Shown: piece by piece, positions 38,401 through 48,689 of the stretch | Layout: every line of letters begins with the position of its first letter | Position numbering within the stretch: the stretch's first letter is position 1 | Assembly (NCBI RefSeq): GCF_030272615.1 | Contig: NC_081409.1 | Location: 877,371,594-877,435,593, forward strand | DNA: 64,000 bases | Direction of reading: 5' to 3' | Source of the DNA: Cryptomeria japonica | Lineage: Eukaryota; Streptophyta; Pinopsida; Cupressales; Cupressaceae | Notes under the pieces: generated by a model | What the model was told of the DNA's origin: nothing | Seen by the model: the letters and a program-made list of their open reading frames with translations, nothing else | Database searches by the model: none | Program-made: the position numbers and the translations under genes

Positions 38401-40119
38401 AAATGTGTTAAACCTGATGAACATAGGCTCAAAGAACTTAATCATAAGCTCTCAAGAAGAAGTTTTTAGGGATAATAATAACTATTAAATATTCACAAAA
38501 AAATATTCCTAACTAAACTATATTGGTAACATTTAGGTAGCAGGAAGTCCTTTCTTCATATGACACAGGTATTGTCTGTGAGATGCATATAGTGTCAGAA
38601 TTTATTTGATTGGACCAATGATTCCTTTGTGTCAAAATGCTGTCATAAGGCAATCATCATTGTACATTCAGTTTATACGATATTTGGGAGTCAAGCAACA
38701 CAGGAAAACATGAAGTTATTCAATACTTTTCTAACATTTCTCTTATTATTTTCAATGCCCCTATGTTGATACATCAACGTAATTAAAAACCTAATACAAT
38801 TGAGTAGCATTGAGAAAAGAAACATTTGGGTTGCATGTAAAATGAAAAAAAGAACATTTAGTGAGATGAAACTCATAAATTTTGATAATAATATTGAGTG
38901 GAAAGACCTATCAGTAAATATTGTCTGCCAGACAAAAGGCGAGTGTTGTGTGAATTGGAATTGGTGTAATTAGTAGTAAGCTCTGATGAGGAATTGAGTT
39001 TCTTTTGTAGTGATTTAATCCGAATGGGTATAAATTTGGTAATTGAGCTTTAATATAGGAATTGGTTTACTTTTGTTTTGGTTGATTTGGGATTTGGTTT
39101 AGGTGTTAATGAGTTTTATATTTGCAATTGTGTTTCTACGTAGTTGATTGCACTGGTGTAGTGGGATTATAATTAAATTGAGAACACTATAAGATGTGTT
39201 TTTTTGTGACGGGTTTTTGGTATCTACGATTTTTAGCGATCATGTCTCAATCACCTGACATGTTTCAGTGTGCAGTTTAGGCAAATCCTTCAATCTGCAT
39301 GTCATCACAATGCCCTGGTCTCTCACAATATGTGGTTTTCCCTCTACTAGAGAATATCTGCCCATCCAATCTTTGAAACTGGGCATTGTAATAAGTGTGA
39401 GTTAACATCTTACCCTTCAATCTTACTAGTGTACAGTAACTATTGGCTGGGGTGATTCTCCTTGTTACTAAGTGCAATCTCTAAGTCTGCTGAAGAATTT
39501 CTGCTTTGCACAACTTTAAACTGAAGCATCCTAATAAGTGTAGGTTATTGTATCCCTTGAGCCTCACCAGTGCAAAATTAATTCTTTGTTGTGACATTTG
39601 TCTATCGATCTCAGTGCAATGGAATCAATGGCCGGCAAGAGCAGAGCCCATTTCAGTGTCAGTTTTTGGACCAATGGCAATGACAATGAACCCAAAATCG
39701 CCTATGAATGAGCGAATAAGTGATGGCATAATATCATATATAATATACTTATTTCAGCAAGCAGAATGCGAATCAAAGAGGAAATTCAAAGATAGAATAA
39801 GTGGATCCCTGTCGGGCAGCTATCGTTTGTCACCAAGAGCAATTGGTGGTAAACTGCAAAATAACCAACTGACCGATAGCTATTATAAATGACCTAACTG
39901 CTCTGCTAATTGGAAGGGGGAAAATTGCAGGTTAAAGAAGGGATAAGTGCTAGAATGAAGGGTATTTCATTGCAAGAATGAGAGATAATAATTTGGAGCT
40001 TCTGGAGATTTGGTACAGGACAGGGGAGCACTAACTCATTTTCAGCACCGAATCAGTAGAATTTAGTTGCGTAGCCGAGTCCAAGTGGTTTTATCTAGGA
40101 AGGGTTGACGCCCAATGGG
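35415..40119. other. AT-rich intergenic region without a supportable gene
   Basis: Nothing recognisable over most of 4.7 kb. At 39290-39640 on the plus strand two diverged copies of a block (AATAAGTGTgAGTTA... and AATAAGTGTaGGTTA...) translate to weak leucine/cysteine patterns reminiscent of degenerate leucine-rich repeats. The evidence is too thin for a call. A 128-codon frame at 39506-39892 has no family resemblance. Confidence 0.35.
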
Positions 40120-40221
40120 ATGGTAGCGACTCAAGGAGGGTCATCTATGACGTACCCTGAGTTCTGGGGTAAGGGAGAGGAAAATGCTGAACAGCATTGG
40201 TTCCTCTCTGAAGCTATCTAA
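40120..40221 (+). pseudogene. Gypsy gag N-terminal fragment
   Basis: A short frame, ATG at 40120 to TAA at 40219-40221, reads MVATQGGSSMTYPEFWGKG and then EENAEQHWFLSEAI. The pattern of a target-like P-E-F-x-G-K-G followed by an A-E-Q-x-W-F/L-x-E-A-I helix resembles the start of plant gypsy Gag proteins. Nothing of Gag or Pol follows, so it is an isolated remnant; the call rests on a short motif. Confidence 0.45.
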
Positions 40222-41149
40222 ATCTGCTGCTGAAATTGAAAACCGTTTACGATAGCCGATCTGGAGAATGAAATCTCAAAACTCGAAAGATCTTATTAGT
40301 ATTAGCTTTTAAATCTCATGATTTAAATTCTGCTGCAAATTGGTCAACAAAACAACTAGAAAAATGAAAAACCCTCGAATCTACTTGAAATGAACTAAAA
40401 ATTTTAGAAAAGACGAAACTTTATCTCACCCAAAGAAAAAACCTCAAAAAAATGGCCAAATCCACAGTTCGAAACCGCTAACAAAAAATAGTATTGTAAT
40501 CTAAAAGTAACCTAGCCCTAATCGCTATTCCCAGGTCAGGGGCTCAACTGAAAGCTAAATTGGGTGTTCAAAAAACAAGCAGAAAAAATGTGAATGCCAA
40601 TGAATCAAAATATCATATTAAAAAAGTGCACAAATAGCAGATTTTGACCACTGGCAAATAAGAACAAATTTACAAATTGCGAAATTTTCAGAAAGACTTG
40701 TAACAGTTTTTTACTTACCTATCTAAAAGCTATGTCTTCCCCTCCTCTACAACACCTATTTGCCTTCGATTGAGTCTTATTTCAGGTCGCCACTGCCCTT
40801 ACTCAAACCAGAAAGCTAGTAATGGAAGTTGAAACAAATGCCATAAACATTAACACTGTCCGACTGTTTTAATGACTATCCCAGTGTTTTTACAATGCCA
40901 GCTGCACTCTTTAATGTAAAAATAATGAATCCTTTATCTGTCATGTACTGCACGGGTAAACAAATATTTTAAAATTTCAATTTGACAGCTAGTTTGCAAT
41001 ATATCTTGTATAATAATAATAGCAAATATTTTCAAAAATAAAATAAATAAACCCCAACAAAAAATGAAACAGCCAATGATTGATCAAAAAATTAATAATT
41101 TTTAAAATAGTTTAATAAGAACAAAAATGAAACTTTGATATAAGATTAA

Positions 41150-41869
41150 ATTTTTCAATTTGCACAATTATCAAAGCATACTAATGCTGGAGGTGAAAAC
41201 ATTAGTTCCCTGCTTAAGGCAGGGACTAATAAATGTGTTTTTTCAGTTGAGGAAGCCTGTAAAGATGCAATTGGCGACTTTTGTCGCATATTACTGTGCC
41301 AGAAAGATATAAATAATGGTGAAATCTCACAGAGCCATCTCGTTTGTCTCCGCAAATTCTCATTGTCTAGGAATCGGGAAATTTTAAGCATCCCGACAAA
41401 TTTGTTTACCGCTATGAGAGGACTGTGTGTTCTTGATTTGAGCGGGACAAGAATCTCTGCATTGCCTGAAAGCATTGGAAAGATGAAACTCCTCAAATTA
41501 TTGAATTTAAAGGATACATCTATTAGAGAGGTACCAGAGTGTGTGAGACATCTAAAAAGTCTTTTGTTTCTCGCTCTGCCTTCGCATTGTTCCATACCAG
41601 TATGGATAAATGAAGTTAAATGTCTTCAACATTTAGAATGCCAGGGGTTTAGTCGCATGCCAAAGGGAATATCAAAGTTGGTCTCTTTGAGAACATTGCG
41701 ATCATATCCCTTTGATCTTTCCGTTGGAGACGAATTCATGAAGTTAGAGGATTTTGCCAATATGACTCAGCTTCAGGAACTACGATTAAGAATTAACCAT
41801 GAACTACACAATGGTTTTGGAGCCAAAATAGCTGCGTCCAATTTTGTTCTTTGGTATAATGAATGGTGA
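41150..41869 (+). pseudogene. NB-LRR resistance gene fragment (LRR part)
   Basis: Open from 41150 to TGA at 41867-41869, with no ATG of its own. After a linker (FSVEEACKDAIGDFCRILLC) come leucine-rich repeats with the CC-NB-LRR consensus: LRKFSLSRNREILSIPTNLF, MRGLCVLDLSGTRISALPES, LLKLLNLKDTSIREVPEC, SLLFLALPSHCSIPVW, LQHLECQGFSRMPKGISK and LQELRLRINHEL. The linker is what normally follows the NB-ARC/ARC2 part by some tens of residues, and that part is present at 21382-21630. The end in LWYNEW is premature. The gene is incomplete; whether the two pieces were one gene is unproven. Confidence 0.8.
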
Positions 41870-43521
41870 AGGAAAAGGAATGCTCGAGTCCTACTACACA
41901 CAAGTGGTGGGTCAAGTGCCTCGTCATTGATCATACACTGATGTCAAGAAGAATATTAAATGTTTAATATTAAATGCTTGGGGATTGACGACGTGCAAAA
42001 GACACATTCTAACAATAATGATGATAATGACGATAGACACCTCATATAAAATTAATGTAAATTTTGTCATGTCCCTAGTCCCATAGTGCTTTAACCTATC
42101 TTTACACGGTGCAAGACAAATCATTTCACATTGAATCCAGTAAAAATTGGATACCTAGATCAGATATATTCAATCATCTTGCATTCCATTTAAAGCACTT
42201 TGTACCCTTGATATTTCGAGTGAGCTACTCAACTTTATATAATGCACGCCTTCACTATAAATATAAACTATTTTATAAATAAAATTAAATTTAAATGATT
42301 TTTTAAATTGTTTTTCAAATTTTCAAATTTTCAAATTTTTTCCACATTTTTTATTTTTTATTATAAATTATAATTAAAGTTTATGTATACGTTTCTTCTA
42401 CGCAACCTATAAATATCTGGTTTCTTATCTCGTTGCGTTTCTCGTTTCTGGAATCTATGATTAGGAGTATGCAACCTTTGCCATTACACCTATCCCGTGG
42501 CCGTTGCAATTTAGGGTGTTTTCGGTAGTTTAATATATCAATACCTAGTAAATGATATACTTCATTCTGACAATTTCCATCAATTGAATACCTCTAAAAA
42601 ATCTGCTGTAATATTAGTGTTCGACTACCCTATATTGAATTCTGTTTACCAATTGATCCTTGAGGAAGCCCATAGATATGATCAAGAATGGAATTTGACG
42701 GTCACCCCTACTTGTCATATGAATTTTTGATGACGGTTTAGTCATTTCAATGCCTTTCATTTGACATTTTAAGAAAAATATTAACTATCAAAAAAAATAT
42801 AAAAGTAGAAGATTGAAGCCACACCAAAATGCAATGCACATCTTTCTTGGAAAGAAATGAAAATCATCATCTTAATGAGAAAATAATGATAAATCAGTAA
42901 TATATGGAAAAATATTAAATTTACTAAATAAGTTTCTAAATTAATACATTAATATATATTATATATTAACATTAAATGATAATCAATTAATAAATACTAA
43001 TTTAGTAATAATAAACATTAGAATTTTAAAATTATATATATTATGACAAGTTTCTATAAAAATCTTATTAAATATATTTAAAAAATTAAACTGACTAAGT
43101 TTCTAAATTCATATATAAAAAAATAGAATATATTGTAAAAATTCATATTAAAATATTTTATCAATTATATTCTATCATTTCAATTATGACAAGTTTCTAA
43201 ATTCATATGAAAAATATAGAACTATTCTAAAAAATCATATTAAAATATTATAAAATTAGAAACAACTACATCCTTCCATATTCTAAATCCTTCCATTTCA
43301 AAATATTCTAAATAAATTTGTATTTTTATAATAAACATTCTAAAATATTCTAAATAAACATTTTACGATTTATTTATAATTTGAAGTGTCATATATACGG
43401 TTTAAAAAAAAAATAACATGTCAATGGATACATTCCACTAATTTTTTAAGTTGTCAAATACAATTTAAAAGTGAAAAAACGATCATTTTGCCTGTCAAAT
43501 TCCAGACCTGGATATGATGAT
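41870..43521. other. AT-rich intergenic region
   Basis: No gene supportable. At 42780-43400 the sequence is almost pure A/T with repeated AAATTCATAT and TAAAATATT words. A TATA-like TATAAATA (42408-42415) precedes a very short ATG frame, which I rejected. Confidence 0.4.
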
Positions 43522-43528
43522 ATAAAAC
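43522..43528 (+). promoter_or_regulatory. TATA box of a putative host gene
   Basis: TATAAAA stands 40 bases before the ATG at 43568. That leaves room for a transcription start near 43553 and a very short leader. The context is less AT-monotonous than the preceding kilobase. Confidence 0.45.
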
Positions 43529-43567
43529 CCAGAAACATATGAGAAATATTAATTAACGATTAGGCTA

Positions 43568-43774
43568 ATGGAAGAGGAGAAAGGAGGAGGAGGTAGTAGA
43601 TTGCAGTGCAGGCTATGGTGGCCAAAGCATATATTGGCGGCAGATGGTTCTCCCCAGGTCATGCTGTTGTTGGGGTGGGTAATCCCTGGATTCCGCAATT
43701 CCATTGATATTGTGGTGGCAACATCCGTGTTTTTGGTAGAAGCCGATTCACATCCCACCAATACCCATCTGCAG
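43568..43774 (+). CDS. Putative first exon of an uncharacterised host gene
   Basis: Sixty-nine codons from ATG at 43568 end exactly at CTGCAG followed by GTATGC, a good splice donor in phase 0. The peptide starts MEEEKGGGGSRLQCRLWWPK, continues with LLLGWVIPGF and SIDIVVATSVFLVEADS, and ends in NTHLQ. It is richer in G+C than its surroundings and has non-repetitive, protein-like composition. A TATA box lies at the expected distance. I have a weak impression of plant proteins beginning with a Cys-Arg-Leu-Trp-Trp-Pro-Lys stretch but cannot name one. I find no second exon in the following 20 kb, so it may be a long-intron gene or a stranded exon. Confidence 0.45.
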
Positions 43775-43829
43775 GTATGCTAATCTTGCCTTAAATCAAT
43801 AATGTGAATTATATGCATCGTATATATAC

Positions 43830-44900
43830 TCAAAGGGGTATATGTGCAGTTCTCATATGTATTAGGGTTTTAGGTCATGCCTATTTTATCAGATTCCAGT
43901 TCTTCTTAAATGCGCTGTATGACTATGGAATGCCCGTCACTATGTGTAGCAAATAAAATGTGTGTATTCCGAAAGGGACATTTGTACACTTTCATATGTT
44001 TATATGAGGCTTTAGCTTATACCCTTTTTCTTGAAGCCGACTTTTTTTTTGAATAGGCTGCATTTCAAGCCGGTAATTCTGTGCAGTATATACATCGTGT
44101 ATAGTGTAGAAGGGCATGCCCACAGTTTTTCTATGTTTATTTCAAGTTTTATCATGCAGATTCTCTCAAGAGTCGAATCCTCTCTAATTCGCCTTCTTTC
44201 GAGTCATATTCGTGCACCATATATACATAATATATACATTGTGCATTTTCCACAAGGGCATGCTCACAGTTCTCCAATTCTTACTCAGATTTTATATCTC
44301 GCAGGTTTTCTCAGACTCTAATTTCTCCCGAATTTACTGTTTTGGCATTATATACATTGTGTGATTCCGAAGGTTATGCTCACAATTTTCCTATACCTAC
44401 TCGAGGTTTAAGATTAAGTGGAATTTATCAGACTCAAAAATTACTCTAAAATACTGTATTTTGAGCAATGTTTGTGGGTCTCTTTTTGTAGTATGCACAT
44501 GTTCTATACTGTAAACACGGGGGGGGGGAGTAAAAGACAGTTTGTGTGGTACATTTGTACAAGAGGATGGGAGGGTGCGGAGAATTATACATTATTTTTT
44601 ATATGTTTATTTGATGTTTTTTTGATAATACCTATTTACTGGAACATAATATTTTTTCCCCAACTGAGATGTAATTTAAGCTATTTGTGCAGGTCACTTT
44701 GTAAAGCATATGCATTGTGTATGCCCCTAAAAGTAGGTGGGCATATACACAATTTTTCATACTTGTATTTGCCACATTTGATCACGCCAATTTGCTCGAG
44801 CTATTATTTTTTTCGCCTTAAGGAGCAGAATTTCCAACCTTGCACGTGGATCATTTTCTGCAGTATTTTATGTTTGTCCTTATTTTATATCTTGTAGAAA
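43830..44900 (+). repeat. Degenerate tandem array, about seven units of 110-210 bp
   Basis: Successive units share, in order, ATATACATTGTGTAT, a CCGAAAGGGCATGCTCACAG-like core, TTTTCCTATGTTTAT, a CAGATTCTCTCAGACTC-like word, and a TTTACTGTTTTGGGCA-like end. Units start near 43830, 43966, 44086, 44222, 44350, 44493 and 44705. Divergence is high, and a run of nine G residues interrupts the sixth. If the exon at 43568 is real, this array lies in its first intron. Confidence 0.65.
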
Positions 44901-45247
44901 GTAAGGTGGGGGTGACAAGGTGGAGGATTATACATGGTTTTTTTTGATAATTTGCAGAGGGCGTTATTGAACTCTTGGCTTAGGTCTAGGCATTAATTGA
45001 ACCTAGTAATAGTGGGACCACAAGAGGGGGGATCCTATCCCTGATAGAGATGGGATCCAAACCTGCAATCCAGTTGCTCGTTTGGGAGTACAAAGGCTGT
45101 GAACACAATCAAAAACTCTTTTTTTTTTAATATTTAACGGATAGCATAGAGATATTTTAAGAAAATAAAAAAAAATTAAACACATTAATTGTATAAAATA
45201 GATTAATTTCACCTTATTTAACTTTTTTATTTTTTATTTTAAATATT
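44901..45247. other. Short spacer, no feature recognised
   Basis: T-rich and A-rich runs plus a short unique stretch. The words GATCCAAACCTGCAATCCAG near 45056 look transposon-derived, but I cannot assign them. Confidence 0.35.
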
Positions 45248-45252
45248 AGTAA

Positions 45253-46105
45253 TGTTAATTTTGGTACTTTCAGATTGTATAAACTCAGGAAAATCAGAAT
45301 TAGGTTAAACTAGGTTAATTAACTTATAGTTTTCCAGACTTAAGCATGAAATGAAATGAAATGAAATGCACAAGGACAAAACACAATTACCCTGGGAAAA
45401 CCTCCTAGGAGGAAAAACCCAGCCAAAGGATCCTCAGATCTGATTATGATTATAAACTGAATATTACACACTTATCTGGAGCATAGAGGTTGCAGTCACA
45501 AAGAAGAGATAGAAGACTTCACAATTAGGTTGCTGATGAGGTTATGATTTGCAGTCCTTCTCATTGGAATTTCTGAGTGTAACAAGGGTAACAACACCTT
45601 GAGTAGATTACAGTCCTTCAATGAAGTCCTTCAAGGGTTCGCTTACTTCAATTGGAGATCTGCTGCTAAATAGGTTCGTTGTCTTCTATTGCAGATCTGC
45701 TACCATCTGGTGAAGTTCGCTGCCTCCTATTTCAAGATCTACTACCTTCTATTGGAGTTCGCTGTTACCAGTTTTCCCTTCTATTAATTTCGCCTTCACC
45801 AAATATGTTTTGCATGTGCATAAAAATTGAATGTGGATATTGAGAAGTATACGCCATCTTTATATGAGTCATATTCCTTTTTATTTATGTCGGCCTTCTT
45901 TGCATTTAGATCTTTTATTTATTTTAATTTCTTTTTAGGTGAAGTGAGATAGGGTCGGCCCTATCAAGGAGGCGAGTGGGTTTGAGTGAAGCGTGGAACC
46001 TTTTTGGGTGCACCGAAAGGTATTGGGCCAGGCCCTATATTAAGGAGGCGGAGTCCAATGTTGCCCAAGGCAATTGGAATCCGCCAGCCCTAATTACAAC
46101 CAACA
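45253..46105 (-). repeat. Solo LTR, 853 bp, copia-like
   Basis: On the minus strand it begins TGTTGGTTGTAATTAGGGC and ends ...AAAATTAACA. The 5-bp word AGTAA stands on both sides (45248-45252 and 46106-46110), an intact target duplication, and no internal region is present. A TATA box reads CATATAAAG on the minus strand (about 45858-45866). A GAAAT microsatellite (45347-45368) and the word CCTGGGAAAACCTCC with AGGAGGAAAAACCCAG (45391-45422) lie toward the 3' end. Two-LTR recombination is the usual origin. Confidence 0.85.
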
Positions 46106-46200
46106 AGTAATATTTAAAATAAAAAATATTATTGAAATTTTTTTATTATATATATATATAATTATAAATAACATTGTTAAACAACTAAGTTTAAACGTTT

Positions 46201-47178
46201 ATTTTTTATTTTTTAAGGTAAGTGCTATCAAGTATGGGGATAGTGCCCTCTATTAAAATACTGAAAATTACATCAAGTATCATCACCCACATATGACAAA
46301 AGGTGGGTGAATCTATTCATCCAAACTACCCTAAGACCCGACCTTACAATTTGATAACAACACAAAAATTAGAGACAAAGGCCAGAGCAGATGACCCAAA
46401 TGACTATCATATACAGAGACAGGGCAGTGACCAAGTGCAGAGCAGTTATTCACCCCAAAGAGCTTGGAGAATCAGAGCTGCATATTCTCCAAGGCTGATA
46501 ACATTCATAGTAGAGGCAGCATGGAACCACCATTCGTCGGAGTTAGTAACGCGCTCGAAGGGATCTATGTTCCCATTCAAGACCGCACACCTGAATATCT
46601 CCCAAGCATTTTCCACGAAGGTCTTCATTCGCTCCCTTTCCTCAGCCTTCTCCAATCTTCTTTGCGTTGTGTTGCCCTTATCATTGTTCTCAGAATCCGA
46701 CCTATCCTCCACCTCTTCCTCTTTGGAATTGTTTGCATCCTCACTAGAATCAGAGGGAAAATAGTACTTGGGTTGGAAATACGTTTTTAATATGCTAACC
46801 TTTGTGTTTTCATCCGAGTCGAGGATGCCATTGGCAACAATATTCCCCACGGACGGCTTCACAAAATCCCACATCAGCTCAACAGACCGCTCCCTTGAGT
46901 CAATGATGTCAACTAAGGGAAGCACCACTGCTTCATAAATGAGTGCATCACACCAATGCATGTCGAAATTTAGAGTAATCCCCATCAGCCCTTGGATTGC
47001 CTCATACACATACTCCTCTGTTACGAATAGACTTCGGATTTGGGCGCCCACATGCCTTTCACAATTCACACAACTGATTTCTCCAAAGTGTGCCATTATC
47101 CAAGCTCATCAATATAGGCGACATCCTACTAAGAGGCATTTCTTTATAGAGCCGGATGTCTCTGGAAGTTTCCTGTTC
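46201..47178 (-). mobile_element. 5'-truncated L1-type insertion holding only ORF3 and the 3' end
   Basis: The 8-bp word AAACGTTT borders it on both sides (46193-46200 and 47179-47186). The 3' terminus on the minus strand, GATAGCACTTACCTT followed by an A-rich tail, is the same as in the L1 at 25832, and so is a GGGGATAG-type word just inside. The 5' part ends about 80 bases upstream of ORF3, where some similarity to the longer element continues (CTATAAAG...). It is an independent insertion of the same LINE family. Confidence 0.75.
46446..47096 (-). CDS. L1 ORF3 copy 2, intact 216-codon frame, unrecognised protein
   Basis: Starts MAHFGEISCVNCERHVGAQI, with a stop codon four codons upstream, so the start is well fixed. 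It aligns with the frame at 26703-26059 at roughly 45-50% identity over most of its length. Conserved blocks are GLMGITLNF, HWCDA, PLVDIIDSRE, KVSILKTYF, ENAWEIF, NGNIDPFERVT and SDEWWF. The middle is an acidic Ser/Asp/Asn-rich linker (SSEDANNSKEEEVEDRSDSE) followed by a charged helix. The pair of cysteines C-x2-C is kept in both copies. No known domain. A truncated insertion has no promoter of its own, so expression is unlikely; its value is as evidence for the family frame. Confidence 0.65.
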   Translation of the reverse strand: MAHFGEISCVNCERHVGAQIRSLFVTEEYVYEAIQGLMGITLNFDMHWCDALIYEAVVLPLVDIIDSRERSVELMWDFVKPSVGNIVANGILDSDENTKVSILKTYFQPKYYFPSDSSEDANNSKEEEVEDRSDSENNDKGNTTQRRLEKAEERERMKTFVENAWEIFRCAVLNGNIDPFERVTNSDEWWFHAASTMNVISLGEYAALILQALWGE

Positions 47179-47186
47179 AAACGTTT

Positions 47187-47580
47187 TTTATTATATATAT
47201 AATTTATCTATTTTATACAATATAAATATATAATTATATACAATTTTTGATTATATATATAATTTATTTATTTTATACAATATAAATATATAATTTTATA
47301 TAATTATATCAATATTTATAATTTTTAAATATATTTATATATTTATATCAATAAAATAAAAGATACATATAAATAAAAAATAATATTGTATAAAATAATA
47401 TGAAAAATATATAAACATATAGTATAATAAAATAATATTAAATATATAAATAAAAAACATTAATAACAAATATTATATAAATTTAAAAATGTAAATATAA
47501 TATATTTTTTTTCAACACAACTGTAAAATTTTATTTATATATTTACATTAATAAAATGAAATAATATATACATGTAAAAT
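47187..47580. repeat. Extremely AT-rich block with a 60-bp tandem period
   Basis: The unit TTATATATATAATTTATcTATTTTATACAATATAAATATATAATT occurs at 47191 and again at 47251, then decays into A/T words. A similar TA run lies at 46143-46165 on the other side of the LINE copy, so the LINE may have inserted into this block. Confidence 0.7.
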
Positions 47581-47683
47581 AATATGCTAATTCGATTAAA
47601 CCATTAATCTGACTCCCACTCGACCCAGTGCAATGCACAAGGAAAACATAAATAAATGGGGCTATAAATAAATTGTTTCCTAC

Positions 47684-47772
47684 CTTGGTTCTCTACCCCA
47701 GAAGACTTCAATGACTTCAACGATGGAGTGGATAGCACCGTTCACTACAGATGCTTGCAATAGCGTGGCCAT
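47684..47772 (-). CDS. Possible first coding exon of a host gene
   Basis: On the minus strand an ATG at 47772 opens MATLLQASVVNGAIHSIVEV followed by IEVFWGREP. It runs to CCAAG followed by GTAGGA, a fair splice donor. Upstream there is a leader with the plant-typical AGGGTTCGAGATT words and a TATAAAATAAA motif near 47905. The peptide is amphipathic and not low-complexity. I recognise no family, and no further exon is visible, so this remains a candidate only. Confidence 0.3.
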
Positions 47773-47905
47773 TTTATGTGTAGATTCGTTTAATCAATCT
47801 CGAACCCTAGAAAGCGGAAAAAAATAGAGCAAGTTTGTTTAATCTGTTTGAGAATCAAACCCGAACCCTAAAAACACGAAATACCCTTAAATGCAACCAT
47901 TAAAA

Positions 47906-48390
47906 TTTATTTTATAAAAAAAATGTGCTTGCGACACGCGAATTTTAGGGTTTTTTCCCATCAATTTTGTAGGAAATGAAAAACGTGTTTTTTGGCAAGT
48001 TTCGATCGCGATTTACAATGCGATTAATAGTGATTAATCCACCAAAAAAATTGTTGACCTAAGTCAATGAGTTTTACCCAATTATTGGAGAATTGATCGG
48101 CAACACCTGCGATTTTTTGCAGACTATTGCTACTATTAAAACAACATTACCACTTAATGATTGCACTCCTTTGAATGGCAGAAGACTATACACAATTATT
48201 GTTTGTTTATCTGGCATTTTAAATCAAATTTTTACTATTTGCTGAAGATCCTGCATTTCAAAGCATATCCATATTGCAATCCCTAAAATGGAGGATACAC
48301 ATATTTTCTCTTTTATATTCTTTAATAATAATTTTATTTAGTCGTCACACATTTACTTTTCATTTTAGATCATTTCCACTTGATAGATCT
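47906..48390. other. No recognised feature
   Basis: Mixed AT-rich sequence upstream of the candidate exon, without coding frames longer than about 30 codons that resemble anything. Confidence 0.35.
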
Positions 48391-48394
48391 TTTA

Positions 48395-48650
48395 ATTTTT
48401 TTTGGAGGTTTGTTTTAATATTATTATTTGTATAATAGTCAACAAAGAAAACAGGTTACACAATATAAGCCAAAGCAGCCAGAAAACACATTCTGCTGGG
48501 TGCAGCAAATAAAGAACTAGGACTAAAGATGCTCTAGCTAGGGCTTCTACACAAAGAGCACCTAGAACATTATCAAAAGCTCTAGCTAAGAGTAGCAGTA
48601 TCAATTACAGTTACAGAGTATATTATTTATGTCATAACATGATAAAACAG
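48395..48650 (-). mobile_element. Possible LINE 3' tail
   Basis: The minus strand ends in ...TTATACAAATAATAATATTAAAAC and an A-rich run (48395-48407), preceded by GC-richer sequence with Leu/Ala-rich frames, as seen at plant LINE 3' ends. No RT-derived motif and no clear target duplication, so the call is weak. Confidence 0.3.
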
Positions 48651-48689
48651 TCACCAAAGAGCTTTCCAAAATAGATTTATGAGGACTTG

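Noticed and set aside
39290-39640. Leucine/cysteine pattern resembling degenerate TIR-NB-LRR repeats
   Set aside because: Only two diverged blocks, with several stops and no consensus LRR spacing over more than one unit. I note it but do not call it.
42408-42520. TATA-like box followed by a short ATG frame that might be a first exon
   Set aside because: The frame is about 20 codons with no clear splice donor or protein-like conservation; chance in AT-rich DNA explains it.
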